Positions 32,725-41,317 are shown, counted from the stretch's first letter. The stretch: 42,061 bases of DNA from Verrucomicrobiota bacterium (GCA_013285985.1 JABDGR010000007.1:1-42061), one strand, 5' to 3'. Made by a program: numbers and translations. The notes: generated by a model from the letters alone, not told the origin.

Positions 32725-32943
32725 GTGAGAGACGAATATCTTAAAGAAGCCCAGAAAATCATCACCGACCCGAACATCCTCATCAACGTGGTGTCGCGCC
32801 GGGTGAAGCAGCTTAAGTACGGCATGAAGTCCCTCGTGGAATCGCTGGAAAAGCTCGAGCCCGAGGACATCGCCCTGCGCGAGGTCATCGAGGGCAAGAT
32901 TGACTACGAACTGTGGGACGGCATAGAAGACAAGGACAGGTAA
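32725..32943 (+). CDS. rpoZ: RNA polymerase omega subunit
   Basis: 72 residues. The core NILINVVSRRVKQLKYGMKSLVE corresponds to the conserved omega motif (xxLxxxxxxRxxQLxxG) that clamps the beta-prime C-terminus, followed by an acidic C-terminal tail (EPEDIALREVIEGKI). Omega helps assembly of RNA polymerase and in many bacteria takes part in ppGpp binding. It starts with GTG at 32725, supported by GGAG about 9 bp upstream. Followed at 82 bp by smpB. Short but clear. Confidence 0.9.
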   Translation: MRDEYLKEAQKIITDPNILINVVSRRVKQLKYGMKSLVESLEKLEPEDIALREVIEGKIDYELWDGIEDKDR

Positions 32944-33025
32944 AACGCACCGCGACGGCGGGAGGAGTGGTGGATGGCCGCCGGCCGGGCGTTCTGCCGG
33001 CTGGGAGAACCGTTTTTCTTACACC

Positions 33026-33505
33026 ATGTCCGCTGCGCCCAAAGATTCCCCGCGTTTCACTGAAATCCGCAATTCCAAGGCCTTCCATCTTTATCATGTG
33101 GGCGAGCGCCTGGAGGCGGGCATCATGCTCAAGGGCACGGAGATGAAGTCCCTGCGCCAGGGCCAGGCGCAACTGGCCGACGCTTTTGTGCGCTTCGAGG
33201 ACGGCGCCCCGGTTCTCCACCACGCGCACATCGCCGAATACGCCCTCGGCAATATCCACAACCACCCGCCGCGCCGCCCGCGCAAACTCCTGCTGCACAC
33301 GCGGGAAATCACGAAACTTCAGGCCGCCGTCGAGCGGCAGGGCATGACGGTCATTCCGCTGCGCATTTATTTCAAGGAAGGCCTCGCCAAGGTGGAAATC
33401 GCCGTGTGCAAGGGCAAGAACGTCGCCGACAAGCGCGAGAGCCTTCGTCGCAAAACCGAGCTGCGCGAAGCCGAGCGCACGCTGCAAGCTTACAAAAGAA
33501 AATAA
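33026..33505 (+). CDS. smpB: SsrA-binding protein SmpB
   Basis: 159 residues, the partner of tmRNA in trans-translation rescue of stalled ribosomes. Characteristic stretches are NSKAFHLYHVGERLEAGIMLKGTEMKSLR, HIAEYALGNIHNHPPRRPRKLLLHTREI, and the basic C-terminal tail KNVADKRESLRRKTELREAERTL that enters the mRNA channel. The ATG at 33026 matches the family start. It sits 9 bp before trmL and 82 bp after rpoZ, so the three are likely one operon. The tmRNA gene itself is not in this window. Confidence 0.98.
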   Translation: MSAAPKDSPRFTEIRNSKAFHLYHVGERLEAGIMLKGTEMKSLRQGQAQLADAFVRFEDGAPVLHHAHIAEYALGNIHNHPPRRPRKLLLHTREITKLQAAVERQGMTVIPLRIYFKEGLAKVEIAVCKGKNVADKRESLRRKTELREAERTLQAYKRK

Positions 33506-33514
33506 AAAACAGCA

Positions 33515-33982
33515 ATGCTCCACGTCGTCTTATTTCAGCCGGAAATCCCGCAGAACACCGGCAACATCGGCCGGGTCTGCGCGTTGACGCGCTCGCGCCT
33601 GCACCTTATCCATCCGCTCGGCTTCCGCATCACGGACCGCCATCTCAAACGCAGTGGCATGGATTACTGGAAGTCGCTCGACGTGGTGCACCACAAAAAC
33701 TGGGAAGACTTTTTGGCCTTTGGCTGTGGCCCCAAGCGGCTGTGGCTTTTCACCACGCACGCCCAACAAAGCTACTGGGACGTGAAATTTGCCGACGAAG
33801 ACGGCCTGCTCTTCGGCAACGAGGGTGGGGGCGCGCCCTCCTGGCTGCATGAATGGGCCGGCGCCGCCCGCAGCATCCGCATCCCGCAAGCTGACCCCGC
33901 GCTCCGCTCGCTCAATTTGTCCACCGCCGCGGGCATAGGGGTTTACGAAGCCATGCGACAGTTGCAAATGCCAGGGTGCTAG
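33515..33982 (+). CDS. trmL: tRNA (cytidine/uridine-34 2'-O) methyltransferase TrmL
   Basis: 155 residues of the SPOUT (trefoil-knot) fold. LFQPEIPQNTGNIGRVCA at the N-terminus, LLFGNEGGGAP for the G-loop of the knot (usual FGxExxGxP), and IRIPQADPALRSLNLSTAAGIGVYEAMRQL at the C-terminus are hallmark motifs. It methylates the 2'-OH of the wobble nucleotide of leucine tRNAs using S-adenosylmethionine. It is 9 bp after smpB and is convergent with the histidine kinase operon, whose stop lies 12 bp further on. Confidence 0.97.
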   Translation: MLHVVLFQPEIPQNTGNIGRVCALTRSRLHLIHPLGFRITDRHLKRSGMDYWKSLDVVHHKNWEDFLAFGCGPKRLWLFTTHAQQSYWDVKFADEDGLLFGNEGGGAPSWLHEWAGAARSIRIPQADPALRSLNLSTAAGIGVYEAMRQLQMPGC

Positions 33983-33994
33983 CCGGCAAAAAGG

Positions 33995-36640
33995 TCACTG
34001 GGGAATCAAGGCGGGAATTTTTTGATTCAGTACTTCACGCAATTTGTGCGCCAACGCGTCCGGCGCAAACGGTTTTTGGAGGAACGCCGTGCTTTGATCC
34101 AGCACCGATTGGTGCACCATGGCATTTTCGGGATAGGCGGAGGTGAAAAGAATTTTTATTTTTGGGTTTAACGCCAGGACCCGCTCAGACAATTCCTTGC
34201 CATTCATGTTCGACATAACGACATCGGTGAATAACAAATCAATCCGCCCGATCTCAGGCTGCGGCACCAGGTCCATCGCGTCGACGCCACTGGCCGCCGC
34301 CAAAACCGTGTAACCCAGGCGTCTTAACAATGCCGCCGCCATATCCTGCAGGGCCAGATCGTCCTCAACCAGCAGGATGGTCTCCGTCCCACGCGGTAAA
34401 TCCGGCGACTCGAGTCGCTGCACAGGCATTTCCGCCTTGAACTCCACTTGAGGCAGGAAAATTTTGAAAGTCGTGCCCCGGCCTGGTTCGCTATAAACGC
34501 TGATATGACCACCGCTTTGTTCGATAATTCCATAACAGGTGGACAGGCCCAAGCCGGCCCCCTGGCCTATGCCCTTGGTCGTAAAAAACGGTTCGAAAAT
34601 GCGGGACTTCACTTCCTCGCTCATGCCAGTGCCCGTGTCCGTGATGGCGAGCATGACATATTCTCCGGCCTTTAATTCAGGAAAACGGCGGATGTATTCC
34701 TGTTCCAGCGTGACATTGGCGGTTTCGAGCGTGAGTTTGCCGCCATTGGGCATGGCATCGGCGGCATTCATCGCCAGATTGACAATCACTTGCTCCATTT
34801 GCCCTGGGTCCATTTTCACCGCTTTAAGTCCGACGGCGGGAACCAGGCGCACGTCCGCACCCTTGGCTAACAAATGGCGCAAGATGTTTTCCATCCTGGT
34901 CAGGACCAAGTTCAGATCCAGAATTTCAGGCTGGAGGATTTGTTTGCGGCCGTACGCCAGCAGTTGCCGCGTCAAGGTCGCGGCCCGTTCCGCCGATCGG
35001 TTGATTTCAGCCACATTTTTCGTCAGAGGGCTCCCGGCGGGAAGGGTAGCCCGCAGTAGTTCATTCTGGCCGATGATGGCCGTCAAGATGCTGTTGAACT
35101 CGTGCGCAATGCCGCCCGCCAGTTTGCCGACAGTTTCCAGTTTCTGTGATTGCAGAATCCTTTCTTCCAGTTGGCGCCGCCGGGTGATGTCTTCGGCAAT
35201 GCCAACCAGGCGGTAAACCTTTCCTGCGGCATTCCGAATGGGGAAGCCGCGATCGCGAATCCAGCGCATCGTGCCGTCTGGCCGGAAAATGCGGTAGGTT
35301 TCGTCAAAAGCGTTGAGATGCGCCGCAGCCGCAAAAGCCGTCTTGACCCGTTCCTGATCCTGCGGATGGGTGGCATCGTTCCAGCTGTCCGGTGAATCGT
35401 AAAGGCTTTGGCGGCTGCGTCCCCAGACGGTTTCATACGCAGGGCTCAAATAATCGATTTTGCCGCTTTCCAAATCGGTGACCCAGAACACCTCGGTGAT
35501 ATTCTCGGCCAGTTGGCGAAACCGTTCTCCGCTCTCGCGCAACGCCTCTTCGGCGGTCTTGCGTTCGGTGATGTCACGGAAGGTCCAGATTCGGCCATAA
35601 TATTTTCTGTCCTTCCCCAGCACTGGGGCGGAGTAGCGGTCCAGGGTCGTCCCGTCCTTCAGCGCAATCTCATCACGGCTGATTTCATTCGGGTGGGAAT
35701 TAAGGTAAAGCACTTTCTCGAAAAACTGCGCAGGATTTTTCGTGACGTTCGTGACCCACCGCACCTGCTGCTCGTCGTCATTGTTATCCACTATATCCTG
35801 GGGGATTTTGAACTGGTCGACGGTCCGCTGGTTTTGAAAAATTTTCTTCCCTTTCCCATCCACGACCAGAACCCCGTCGAGGGAGGAATTCATATTGGCT
35901 TCAAAAAGAGCGGTCTCCAAGCGTAACTCCGCTTCCGTTTGTTCCCGCACCTTGATTTCTTCTTTTGCGCTCAGGTAGTCCGCTTTTAGCCGGCGGACCA
36001 CTGCCGTAACGGCCAGGCCTGTTCCCAGGGCAATAAGGATCGTCGCGACGACGAGCCCGTCACCAATAATTCTGATTAGGGAAATAAACTGGGCCAGAGC
36101 CTGGGCAGTTTCGGCCGCGTCGTTTTCGACAAAATCATTTAATTCATTGATAGCCATTAAGAATACATCGTAGGCGGGGGCTTGCTTCGCGTTGATCAGC
36201 TCTATGGCGGCAAGATCCTGATTGGCCCGGCTGAACTCCAACACCGACAGGGTCTGCTCCCAATACGCTTTTCGCGTCTGCATAACCCGATCGTAAAGTT
36301 TTCTTTCCTTTTCCGAGCCAACCAATTCCAGGTAGTCGGCCAGGTCTTTGGCGTTGGCTTTTTCAATATCGTAAATGGTTTCATCAAGACTGGTCAGTTC
36401 CTGCGGGTCATTCTCCAGGACGTGCCACAGCACATCGGCCTGCATTTGCCCCGCCTCCTGGTCGGCATCGCCAATCAAGGATAATTTATTCAGGGCGCTC
36501 GACTGTTGCAGTTGGTTGCTGCGTTCGATGGCGTGCAGGCTGAAATAAAACAAACCGCCGATAACCAGCAGGAAAGCGCAAAGCGCCCCGAACATAAGCG
36601 ACACCTGCCGGCCAACCGACATGAGACTAAATCTGTTCAT
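33995..36640 (-). CDS. Membrane hybrid sensor histidine kinase (4HB-like sensor, 2 PAS, HisKA, HATPase, REC)
   Basis: 881 residues. Two membrane segments (about 14-37 and 190-213) bracket a helical periplasmic sensor resembling 4-helix-bundle sensors of chemoreceptors. Then a PAS (about 240-350), a second PAS with PAC (about 370-490; FWVTDLESGKIDYLSPAYETVWG), the HisKA box KLAGGIAHEFNSILTAI with the phospho-accepting His, HATPase motifs (NLAMNAADAM, DTGTGM, GAGLGLSTCYGIIEQSGG), and a C-terminal receiver (ILLVEDD, LLFTDVVM, K in FLQKPFAPD). Last gene of a four-gene operon; its ATG overlaps the preceding stop by 4 bp. No DNA-binding output is encoded here, so the signal probably leaves through the receivers. 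Confidence 0.93.
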   Translation of the reverse strand: MNRFSLMSVGRQVSLMFGALCAFLLVIGGLFYFSLHAIERSNQLQQSSALNKLSLIGDADQEAGQMQADVLWHVLENDPQELTSLDETIYDIEKANAKDLADYLELVGSEKERKLYDRVMQTRKAYWEQTLSVLEFSRANQDLAAIELINAKQAPAYDVFLMAINELNDFVENDAAETAQALAQFISLIRIIGDGLVVATILIALGTGLAVTAVVRRLKADYLSAKEEIKVREQTEAELRLETALFEANMNSSLDGVLVVDGKGKKIFQNQRTVDQFKIPQDIVDNNDDEQQVRWVTNVTKNPAQFFEKVLYLNSHPNEISRDEIALKDGTTLDRYSAPVLGKDRKYYGRIWTFRDITERKTAEEALRESGERFRQLAENITEVFWVTDLESGKIDYLSPAYETVWGRSRQSLYDSPDSWNDATHPQDQERVKTAFAAAAHLNAFDETYRIFRPDGTMRWIRDRGFPIRNAAGKVYRLVGIAEDITRRRQLEERILQSQKLETVGKLAGGIAHEFNSILTAIIGQNELLRATLPAGSPLTKNVAEINRSAERAATLTRQLLAYGRKQILQPEILDLNLVLTRMENILRHLLAKGADVRLVPAVGLKAVKMDPGQMEQVIVNLAMNAADAMPNGGKLTLETANVTLEQEYIRRFPELKAGEYVMLAITDTGTGMSEEVKSRIFEPFFTTKGIGQGAGLGLSTCYGIIEQSGGHISVYSEPGRGTTFKIFLPQVEFKAEMPVQRLESPDLPRGTETILLVEDDLALQDMAAALLRRLGYTVLAAASGVDAMDLVPQPEIGRIDLLFTDVVMSNMNGKELSERVLALNPKIKILFTSAYPENAMVHQSVLDQSTAFLQKPFAPDALAHKLREVLNQKIPALIPQ

Positions 36641-38205
36641 GCGCTGGCTTTAATCTGCGGCGCATCCAGCATCTCGCGCACTTTATGGGTCAGGGCCGCC
36701 GGGGTATAAGGTTTGGGCAGGAACTCAACTCCCGTCTCCAGCACCCCGTGGTTGGTGATGGTTTCGCCGGTATAGCCCGACGTAAAGAGGATTTTGAGCT
36801 GGGGATAAGTTGTTTTGAGCCACTCGGCCATCATTTTGCCGCCCATTAGTGGCATGATGACATCGGTGACCACCAGATCAATCGGCGAGCCGGAGTGTTC
36901 TCGTACGACGCGCAACGCATCCTGACCGTTTGAGGCAGACAAAATTTTATAGCCCTGGGCTTCTAACAGGGTGCAAGCCAGGCTCCTTACCGCGGGTTCG
37001 TCCTCCACCACGAGCAAGGTTTCCGTCCCGGACGGCAACGGGCCGAGGTGGAACGGCAGCGGGGTGATGCTCAGGGGCAATTCGACCGTGGGGAAATAAA
37101 TTTTAAAGGTGGTGCCTTGCCCCACCTGGGTTTGGACGCCGATGTGCCCGCCGGATTGTTTGACGATGGTGTGGCAAGTGGCCAGGCCCAAGCCGGTGCC
37201 CTTGCCCAAAGGTTTCGTGGTGAAAAACGCCTCAAATATGTGTGCTTTGATTTCGTCGGTCATGCCGGTCCCGGTGTCGCTCACACTGAGTACTACGTGG
37301 TCGCCGGGAATTGCGCCCGGGTGCGCGTGTGCATGGGCTTCATCGAGCGCGGCATTTTCGATGGCGATGGTCAGCTTGCCGCCTTTGGGCATGGCATCGC
37401 GAGCATTGACCACCAGGTTCATCAACACCTGCCCGATATAACCTGGGTCGGCCTTGATGCGTCCGATTTGTTTTCCGGGCAAAATCGTCATGGCAATGTT
37501 GGCATCGATGAGCCGGCGCAGCATTTGGTCCAGGTCTTCCACGACCAGATTGAGGTCGAGGACAGCGGGCAGCACCGTTTCTTTCCGGATGAAAACAAGT
37601 AGTTGCCGCGTCAACCCAACGGCGCGCTCCGATGCTTGGCGGATTTCATTGGTATATTTTTTCAGCAGATGATCCGGGCCCAGTTTTAACGCGATCATGT
37701 CGCTGCAGCCAATGATGACCGCGAGCACATTGTTAAAGTCGTGGGCTACGCCGCCGGCGAGCTGGCCGATCACGTCCATTTTTTGCCCTTCAATAAACTG
37801 CGCCTCCAGCCGGTCTCGCTCCACTTTTGCTTCCACTTCGACCATGGCGCGGCGCACCGCTGGCCCAAGCCGGGCGAGCCGATCCTTCAGGACATAGTCC
37901 GTCGCCCCGCTCTTAAGCGCTTCAATCGCCCGTTCCTCGCCCTGCATCCCGGACACGAGGATTACGGGGATGGCCGGCCAGCGGGCACGGACGAGGGCGA
38001 TGGCCGAAAGCCCGTCAAATTTGGGCAAGGTATAATCGGAAAGAATCAAGTCAATGCCGCCCTTTTCGAGGGCGGTAACAAAACCATCTTGGGCTTCCAC
38101 GCAAGTTATGGTGCAAGCGATGCCGGCGGCCTCCAGCGTGGCGTGCACGAGCGCGACGTCGCTGTCGTCGTCCTCCAGATGCAGAATGTGGAGCGGAACT
38201 TTCAT
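36637..38205 (-). CDS. Cytoplasmic REC-HisKA-HATPase-REC hybrid kinase
   Basis: 522 residues without membrane segments. Receiver 1 (ILHLEDDDSDVALV, LILSDYTLP with the phospho-acceptor Asp, VLKDR) is at the N-terminus. Then come HisKA (GQLAGGVAHDFNNVLAVIIG), the HATPase (NLVVNARDAMPKGG, DTGTGMTDEI, GTGLGLATCHTIVKQSGGHIG), and receiver 2 (TLLVVEDEPAVRSL, LVVTDVIMP, FLPKPYTPAAL). The input is therefore phosphorylation from another kinase, probably the first kinase of the operon, and the protein can both receive and pass on phosphate. A short basic His-rich insert (AHAHAHPGAIPG) lies in the ATPase domain. 10 bp after the single-domain receiver gene and 4-bp overlap with the next. Confidence 0.93.
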   Translation of the reverse strand: MKVPLHILHLEDDDSDVALVHATLEAAGIACTITCVEAQDGFVTALEKGGIDLILSDYTLPKFDGLSAIALVRARWPAIPVILVSGMQGEERAIEALKSGATDYVLKDRLARLGPAVRRAMVEVEAKVERDRLEAQFIEGQKMDVIGQLAGGVAHDFNNVLAVIIGCSDMIALKLGPDHLLKKYTNEIRQASERAVGLTRQLLVFIRKETVLPAVLDLNLVVEDLDQMLRRLIDANIAMTILPGKQIGRIKADPGYIGQVLMNLVVNARDAMPKGGKLTIAIENAALDEAHAHAHPGAIPGDHVVLSVSDTGTGMTDEIKAHIFEAFFTTKPLGKGTGLGLATCHTIVKQSGGHIGVQTQVGQGTTFKIYFPTVELPLSITPLPFHLGPLPSGTETLLVVEDEPAVRSLACTLLEAQGYKILSASNGQDALRVVREHSGSPIDLVVTDVIMPLMGGKMMAEWLKTTYPQLKILFTSGYTGETITNHGVLETGVEFLPKPYTPAALTHKVREMLDAPQIKASA

Positions 38206-38215
38206 TTTTGGCCGC

Positions 38216-38704
38216 TTACTTTGCGGAAGAAACGACTTCGCTGCCCGGATTCAACGCGGCCCTGCTTCCAGTCTGCGGCGGGGGCTCGTTCACGGCCGCC
38301 CAGAAGACGCCGAGCATTTTCACCGCCTTCATGAACTCGGTGAAATCCACCGGCTTCACCACGTAGGCGTTGACGCCGTGATTGTAGCACTCAATCAAGT
38401 CCGGTTCTTCGCGCGAGGATGACAGCACCACAATGGGTATCATCTTCAGGTTTTCGTCGGCCTTGATTAGTTTCAACACTTCCATTCCGGTGACCTTGGG
38501 CATCTTGAGGTCCAGCAGCACCGCGACGGGGTTGCCCTCGGCCCGGGTGCTGTATTTGCCGCGCCGGTAAAGATAATCCAGCGCTTCTTCGCCGTCGTGG
38601 ACGATGAAAACCTTGTTCGCCAGATTATATTCTTCGAGCGCGGCCAGGGTCAGCTCCAGGTCGCGCGGATCGTCTTCGGCAACGAGAATGTGTCGGAAGT
38701 TCAT
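38216..38704 (-). CDS. Single-domain response regulator (Rcp1-like)
   Basis: 162 residues. One receiver domain: acidic pair in ILVAEDDPRDLEL, phospho-acceptor Asp in VLLDLKMPKVTG, the Thr/Ser position in VVLSSSREEPD, and the conserved Lys in VVKPVDFTEF. It has the longer loop between helix 1 and strand 3 (DGEEALDYLYRRGKYSTRAEGN) typical of Rcp1, the partner of cyanobacterial phytochrome kinases. No output domain; about 25 extra C-terminal residues are Pro/Ser-rich. It starts immediately after the stop of the upstream PAS kinase (TAA-ATG adjacent), making that kinase the obvious phosphodonor. Confidence 0.93.
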   Translation of the reverse strand: MNFRHILVAEDDPRDLELTLAALEEYNLANKVFIVHDGEEALDYLYRRGKYSTRAEGNPVAVLLDLKMPKVTGMEVLKLIKADENLKMIPIVVLSSSREEPDLIECYNHGVNAYVVKPVDFTEFMKAVKMLGVFWAAVNEPPPQTGSRAALNPGSEVVSSAK

Positions 38705-40330
38705 TTATGTTTCTTTTGGTTTGGGGATGGAAAAATAAAATGTCGCGCCGCCGTTCAGCACGCCCTTGGCCCAGGTCCGACCGCCGTGCCGCAGAATGAT
38801 GCGCTGGACGTTGGCCAGGCCGATGCCCGTGCCTTCGAACTCAGTGTGGCTGTGGAGCCGCGAAAAGACCCCGAACAGCTTCCCGGCATATTTTGGGTCA
38901 AAGCCGGCGCCGTTGTCGCCGATGAAAATCACTGTTTCACCGTTTTCATTGGGAACTTCCCCAATTTCGATTTTGGTCTCAACCCGCGCGCTCGTGAATT
39001 TCAAGGCGTTGGAAATCAGATTGACCAGCACCTGGCGCAAAAGGGCGCGGTCGCCGCGGACGGTGGGCAGAGGCTGGATATTCCAGGCAATGTTCCGGCC
39101 TTTGGTCTCCGACTGAAAATCGCTCAGGGTCTCCCGCGTCAACTCATCGAGATTGACGTTCGTTTTTTGCAGTTCTGCCCGCCCGATGCGGGAAAAGGCC
39201 AGCAGGTCGTCTATTAAATTACCCATGCGTTGCGCCGCCAACGTAATCGTCGCCAGGTGGCGGAGGCTTTTTTCGGACAGGCTGGGCCCGGCGTCACTGC
39301 GCAACAAGTCCACGAAACCGAGGACATGACGCAGCGGCGCCCGCAAATCGTGGGAAACGGAATAACTGAACGCCTGTAACTCCTTGTTCGCGTCTTCCAG
39401 TTGCGCCGTGCGTTCGGCGACGCGTTGTTCAAGGGTTTCGTTGAGGCGGCGGATTTCATCTTCCGCCTTCTTGCGCTCCGTGATGTTGCGAATGTTGCAC
39501 TGGATGAGCCGCTTTTCGTCCACGAGATAGGCATTGCTGATAAACTCGACCTCGACGCGCTGGCCGCTCTTGGTCTCCAATGGCAGCCCTTCGTAGTGAA
39601 TGCGGTCCTTATGTTGCAATTCGGCGAAAGCGATTTTGGAAGCGCCGGTGCCTTTAAAGGGGCCGATTTCCCAGAGTTTTCGTCCGAGAAATTCCTCCTG
39701 CGAGTAGCCGAGCAAATCTTTCATGAATGGGTTGGCATCCACCACTTGTGCGGTGTCGGCGTCGAGGATGAGGATGCCGTCCTGTGCTGTTTCAAAAAGG
39801 CGCCGGTAGCGCAGCTCAGAGGCGAGTATCGCCTGCACGCTTCGTGCCTCAGCTTCCACGGACCGCGTCTTGGCCTGGTCGGTCCTTAAATTGGCTTGGT
39901 CGGTTCTTAAATTGGCCTCCTGCGTCCGCGAATTCGCTTCATCTGTCTGCGAATTGGCTTGTACGGTTCGTTCGTCAGCCAATTTGGTCCGCGAGTTGGC
40001 CTGGTCGGTCCGCGAATTGGCTTGTTCAGTTCGTTCATCGGCCAATTTGGTCCGTGAATTGGCTTCCGTGGTGCGGGCCTCGGCTTGCTCCGTCCGCACG
40101 TCGGCTTGCTGTGTGCGGGTCTTGGCTTGGGCGGTGCGCTCATCCGCCAATTTTGTCCGCGAGTTGGCCTCGTCCGTCCTGGTCTCGGCCTGTTCAATTC
40201 GACTGCTCTGGCTGGGCGCTGCCGTATCTTGATTTTTTTTTGTTCCGATTTCATCGCGAACAATCACCGTGCTTGGCTCTTTGTCCGATTCTGGTTGGGG
40301 TGGTACTATAATAGAATCTTTAGAGCTCAT
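38705..40330 (-). CDS. Cytoplasmic PAS sensor histidine kinase with 18-heptad Thr/Ala coiled coil
   Basis: 541 residues, first gene of the phosphorelay operon. Residues 44-169 form 18 consecutive heptads of RTxxAxx (for example RTDQANS, RTKLADE) with Thr and Ala in the 3-4 spaced core positions, predicting one long hydrophilic coiled coil. A PAS domain follows (about 173-290, RLFETAQDGILILDADTAQVVDANPF), then HisKA (AFSYSVSHDLRAPLRHVLGFVDLL) and HATPase (NLISNALKF, GDNGAGFD, GTGIGLANVQRI). There is no membrane segment. The kinase half is of the phytochrome-like type that pairs with Rcp1 receivers, and exactly such a receiver is encoded directly downstream. The signal sensed by the PAS is unknown. 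Confidence 0.93.
   Translation of the reverse strand: MSSKDSIIVPPQPESDKEPSTVIVRDEIGTKKNQDTAAPSQSSRIEQAETRTDEANSRTKLADERTAQAKTRTQQADVRTEQAEARTTEANSRTKLADERTEQANSRTDQANSRTKLADERTVQANSQTDEANSRTQEANLRTDQANLRTDQAKTRSVEAEARSVQAILASELRYRRLFETAQDGILILDADTAQVVDANPFMKDLLGYSQEEFLGRKLWEIGPFKGTGASKIAFAELQHKDRIHYEGLPLETKSGQRVEVEFISNAYLVDEKRLIQCNIRNITERKKAEDEIRRLNETLEQRVAERTAQLEDANKELQAFSYSVSHDLRAPLRHVLGFVDLLRSDAGPSLSEKSLRHLATITLAAQRMGNLIDDLLAFSRIGRAELQKTNVNLDELTRETLSDFQSETKGRNIAWNIQPLPTVRGDRALLRQVLVNLISNALKFTSARVETKIEIGEVPNENGETVIFIGDNGAGFDPKYAGKLFGVFSRLHSHTEFEGTGIGLANVQRIILRHGGRTWAKGVLNGGATFYFSIPKPKET
39824..40201 (-). repeat. Array of 18 uninterrupted 21-bp coding repeats (RTxxAxx heptads)
   Basis: A 378-bp stretch inside the PAS kinase gene in which every 21 bp encodes a heptad beginning Arg-Thr (once Arg-Ile, once Gln-Thr, twice Arg-Ser) with Ala at position 5. 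Several heptads recur verbatim (RTKLADE three times, RTDQANL-type repeats side by side), which indicates growth by tandem duplication. Confidence 0.9.
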
Positions 40331-40726
40331 GGGTGAGAACAGGATAGGCTCAATGCCTAGGTGCCGATATGGGGTGTTACCCTACTTTTGCCCTGTGCCC
40401 TGACGCCCACTAACGGTTCGGTAATTGGGCCTCAGATTTAATTGATATTTGGGTGGCCAGAGGGGGTTTTCGGCGATTTCGCTTTTTTAACATCCTCGGC
40501 CATAAACATCGCGATCCTTTCCGTTGCCCCTCCTCGCCTCGTTTTCCCATTTTCCTCGGGAAATCAGTGCTATTGCGGCACAAGCTCAGTAATAACCCTG
40601 AGGGGGGCTCGGGTAGATGCCGGATGGGGGTCAGGTCGTCTCCCTAGAGAGTATCAGGCGAACGAGCGGGTGAATTACAAGGTCGTGCTGATATCGCAAA
40701 CCAACGGGGTGGGGTAAGTTGGGTTT
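40331..40726. other. 396-bp divergent intergenic region upstream of the phosphorelay operon
   Basis: No gene could be supported. Near the kinase start there is a GGGT-GTT-ACCC palindrome (about 40373-40383), reading AGGGTAACACCC on the minus strand. A short AGGC-N5-GCCT hairpin candidate (AGGCTCAATGCCT) lies closer to the start codon. The half nearer the S26-type gene has several GC-rich short inverted segments (CTCAG-N8-CTGAG around 40590) but no recognisable riboswitch. Two track ORFs here (40442, 40453) lack family resemblance. Confidence 0.35.
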
Positions 40727-41257
40727 ATGAAAATCAGCACGACCCCCCGGACGACCAGCACTCTCCGGATAAGCCTTCTCAAGATGACGACCATCTTGGG
40801 CCTGACCCTCGGGGCCCTCGTGCCGACCACCGCCCACGCCGTTGCCCCCGCCAGTGGCGTCCCTTTTCTCAATGCTCTTGCCGACGCCCGCCTCATTACC
40901 CACACGAATTCAGATTGGCGGGTGTTCATGGTCAAAGGCGTGTCGATGGAGCCCCATTTTGGCCAGAACTCCATGCTCCTGATTGACAAATGCGATTTTG
41001 GCGATCTGCGTCTCGGCATGATGGTGATTTATCAGGATGCCAGCGGCGACTTTGTGGCCCACCGCCTCGTTGCCCGCGCTGGAGCAGGGTGGGTCGCCAA
41101 AGGCCAAAACAACAACCAGAATGACCCAACCCTCGTGACCTCGGCTAATTTTCAAGGCGTGGTGTTCGGAATCATCCACTACAAAGAAGGCACCGACCAA
41201 CTCGCCTCGGTTGATTCCGCCAGCAAACCGCTCGTGGCGTTCGCGAAGACCTACTAA
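40727..41257 (+). CDS. Exported S24/S26-type peptidase-like protein (Ser/His signal peptidase fold)
   Basis: 176 residues. An N-terminal hydrophobic segment (about 17-38, ending AHA) looks like a cleavable signal peptide or anchor. The rest resembles the catalytic region of S26 peptidases: VKGVSMEPHF with Ser73 (GxSMxP box), a LRLGMMVIYQD strand, VAHRLVAR with His112 where bacterial type I enzymes have Lys, and KGQNNNQNDP like the KGDNN-x-x-D box. The Ser/His arrangement is that of Sec11/SipW-type signal peptidases. The protein lacks a membrane-return segment, so it would act outside the cytoplasm. Whether it is active is unknown; no substrate is encoded nearby. A clear terminator follows. 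Confidence 0.72.
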   Translation: MKISTTPRTTSTLRISLLKMTTILGLTLGALVPTTAHAVAPASGVPFLNALADARLITHTNSDWRVFMVKGVSMEPHFGQNSMLLIDKCDFGDLRLGMMVIYQDASGDFVAHRLVARAGAGWVAKGQNNNQNDPTLVTSANFQGVVFGIIHYKEGTDQLASVDSASKPLVAFAKTY

Positions 41258-41288
41258 CAATTTGTGGAGCAAGTTTTGGGGACGGCCA

Positions 41289-41317
41289 GGAGCCGGGCGT
41301 GAAGGGCGCCCGGCTCC
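41289..41317 (+). terminator. Hairpin terminator after the S26-type gene
   Basis: A perfect 11-bp stem, GGAGCCGGGCG / CGCCCGGCTCC, with a 7-nt loop, 31 bp after the stop. The downstream tract (GTCATTTATG) is only weakly T-rich. About 30 bp further, AGGC-ACTT-GCCT followed by TTTTTT could be a second short terminator. Confidence 0.75.

Noticed and set aside
39824-40201. CRISPR-like array
   Set aside because: The 21-bp periodicity is entirely coding (RTxxAxx heptads) and has no spacer/repeat alternation.
40331-40726. Riboswitch or small RNA gene in the long intergenic gap
   Set aside because: Several short inverted segments are present but none matches a known aptamer core, and no promoter-terminator pair brackets an RNA.
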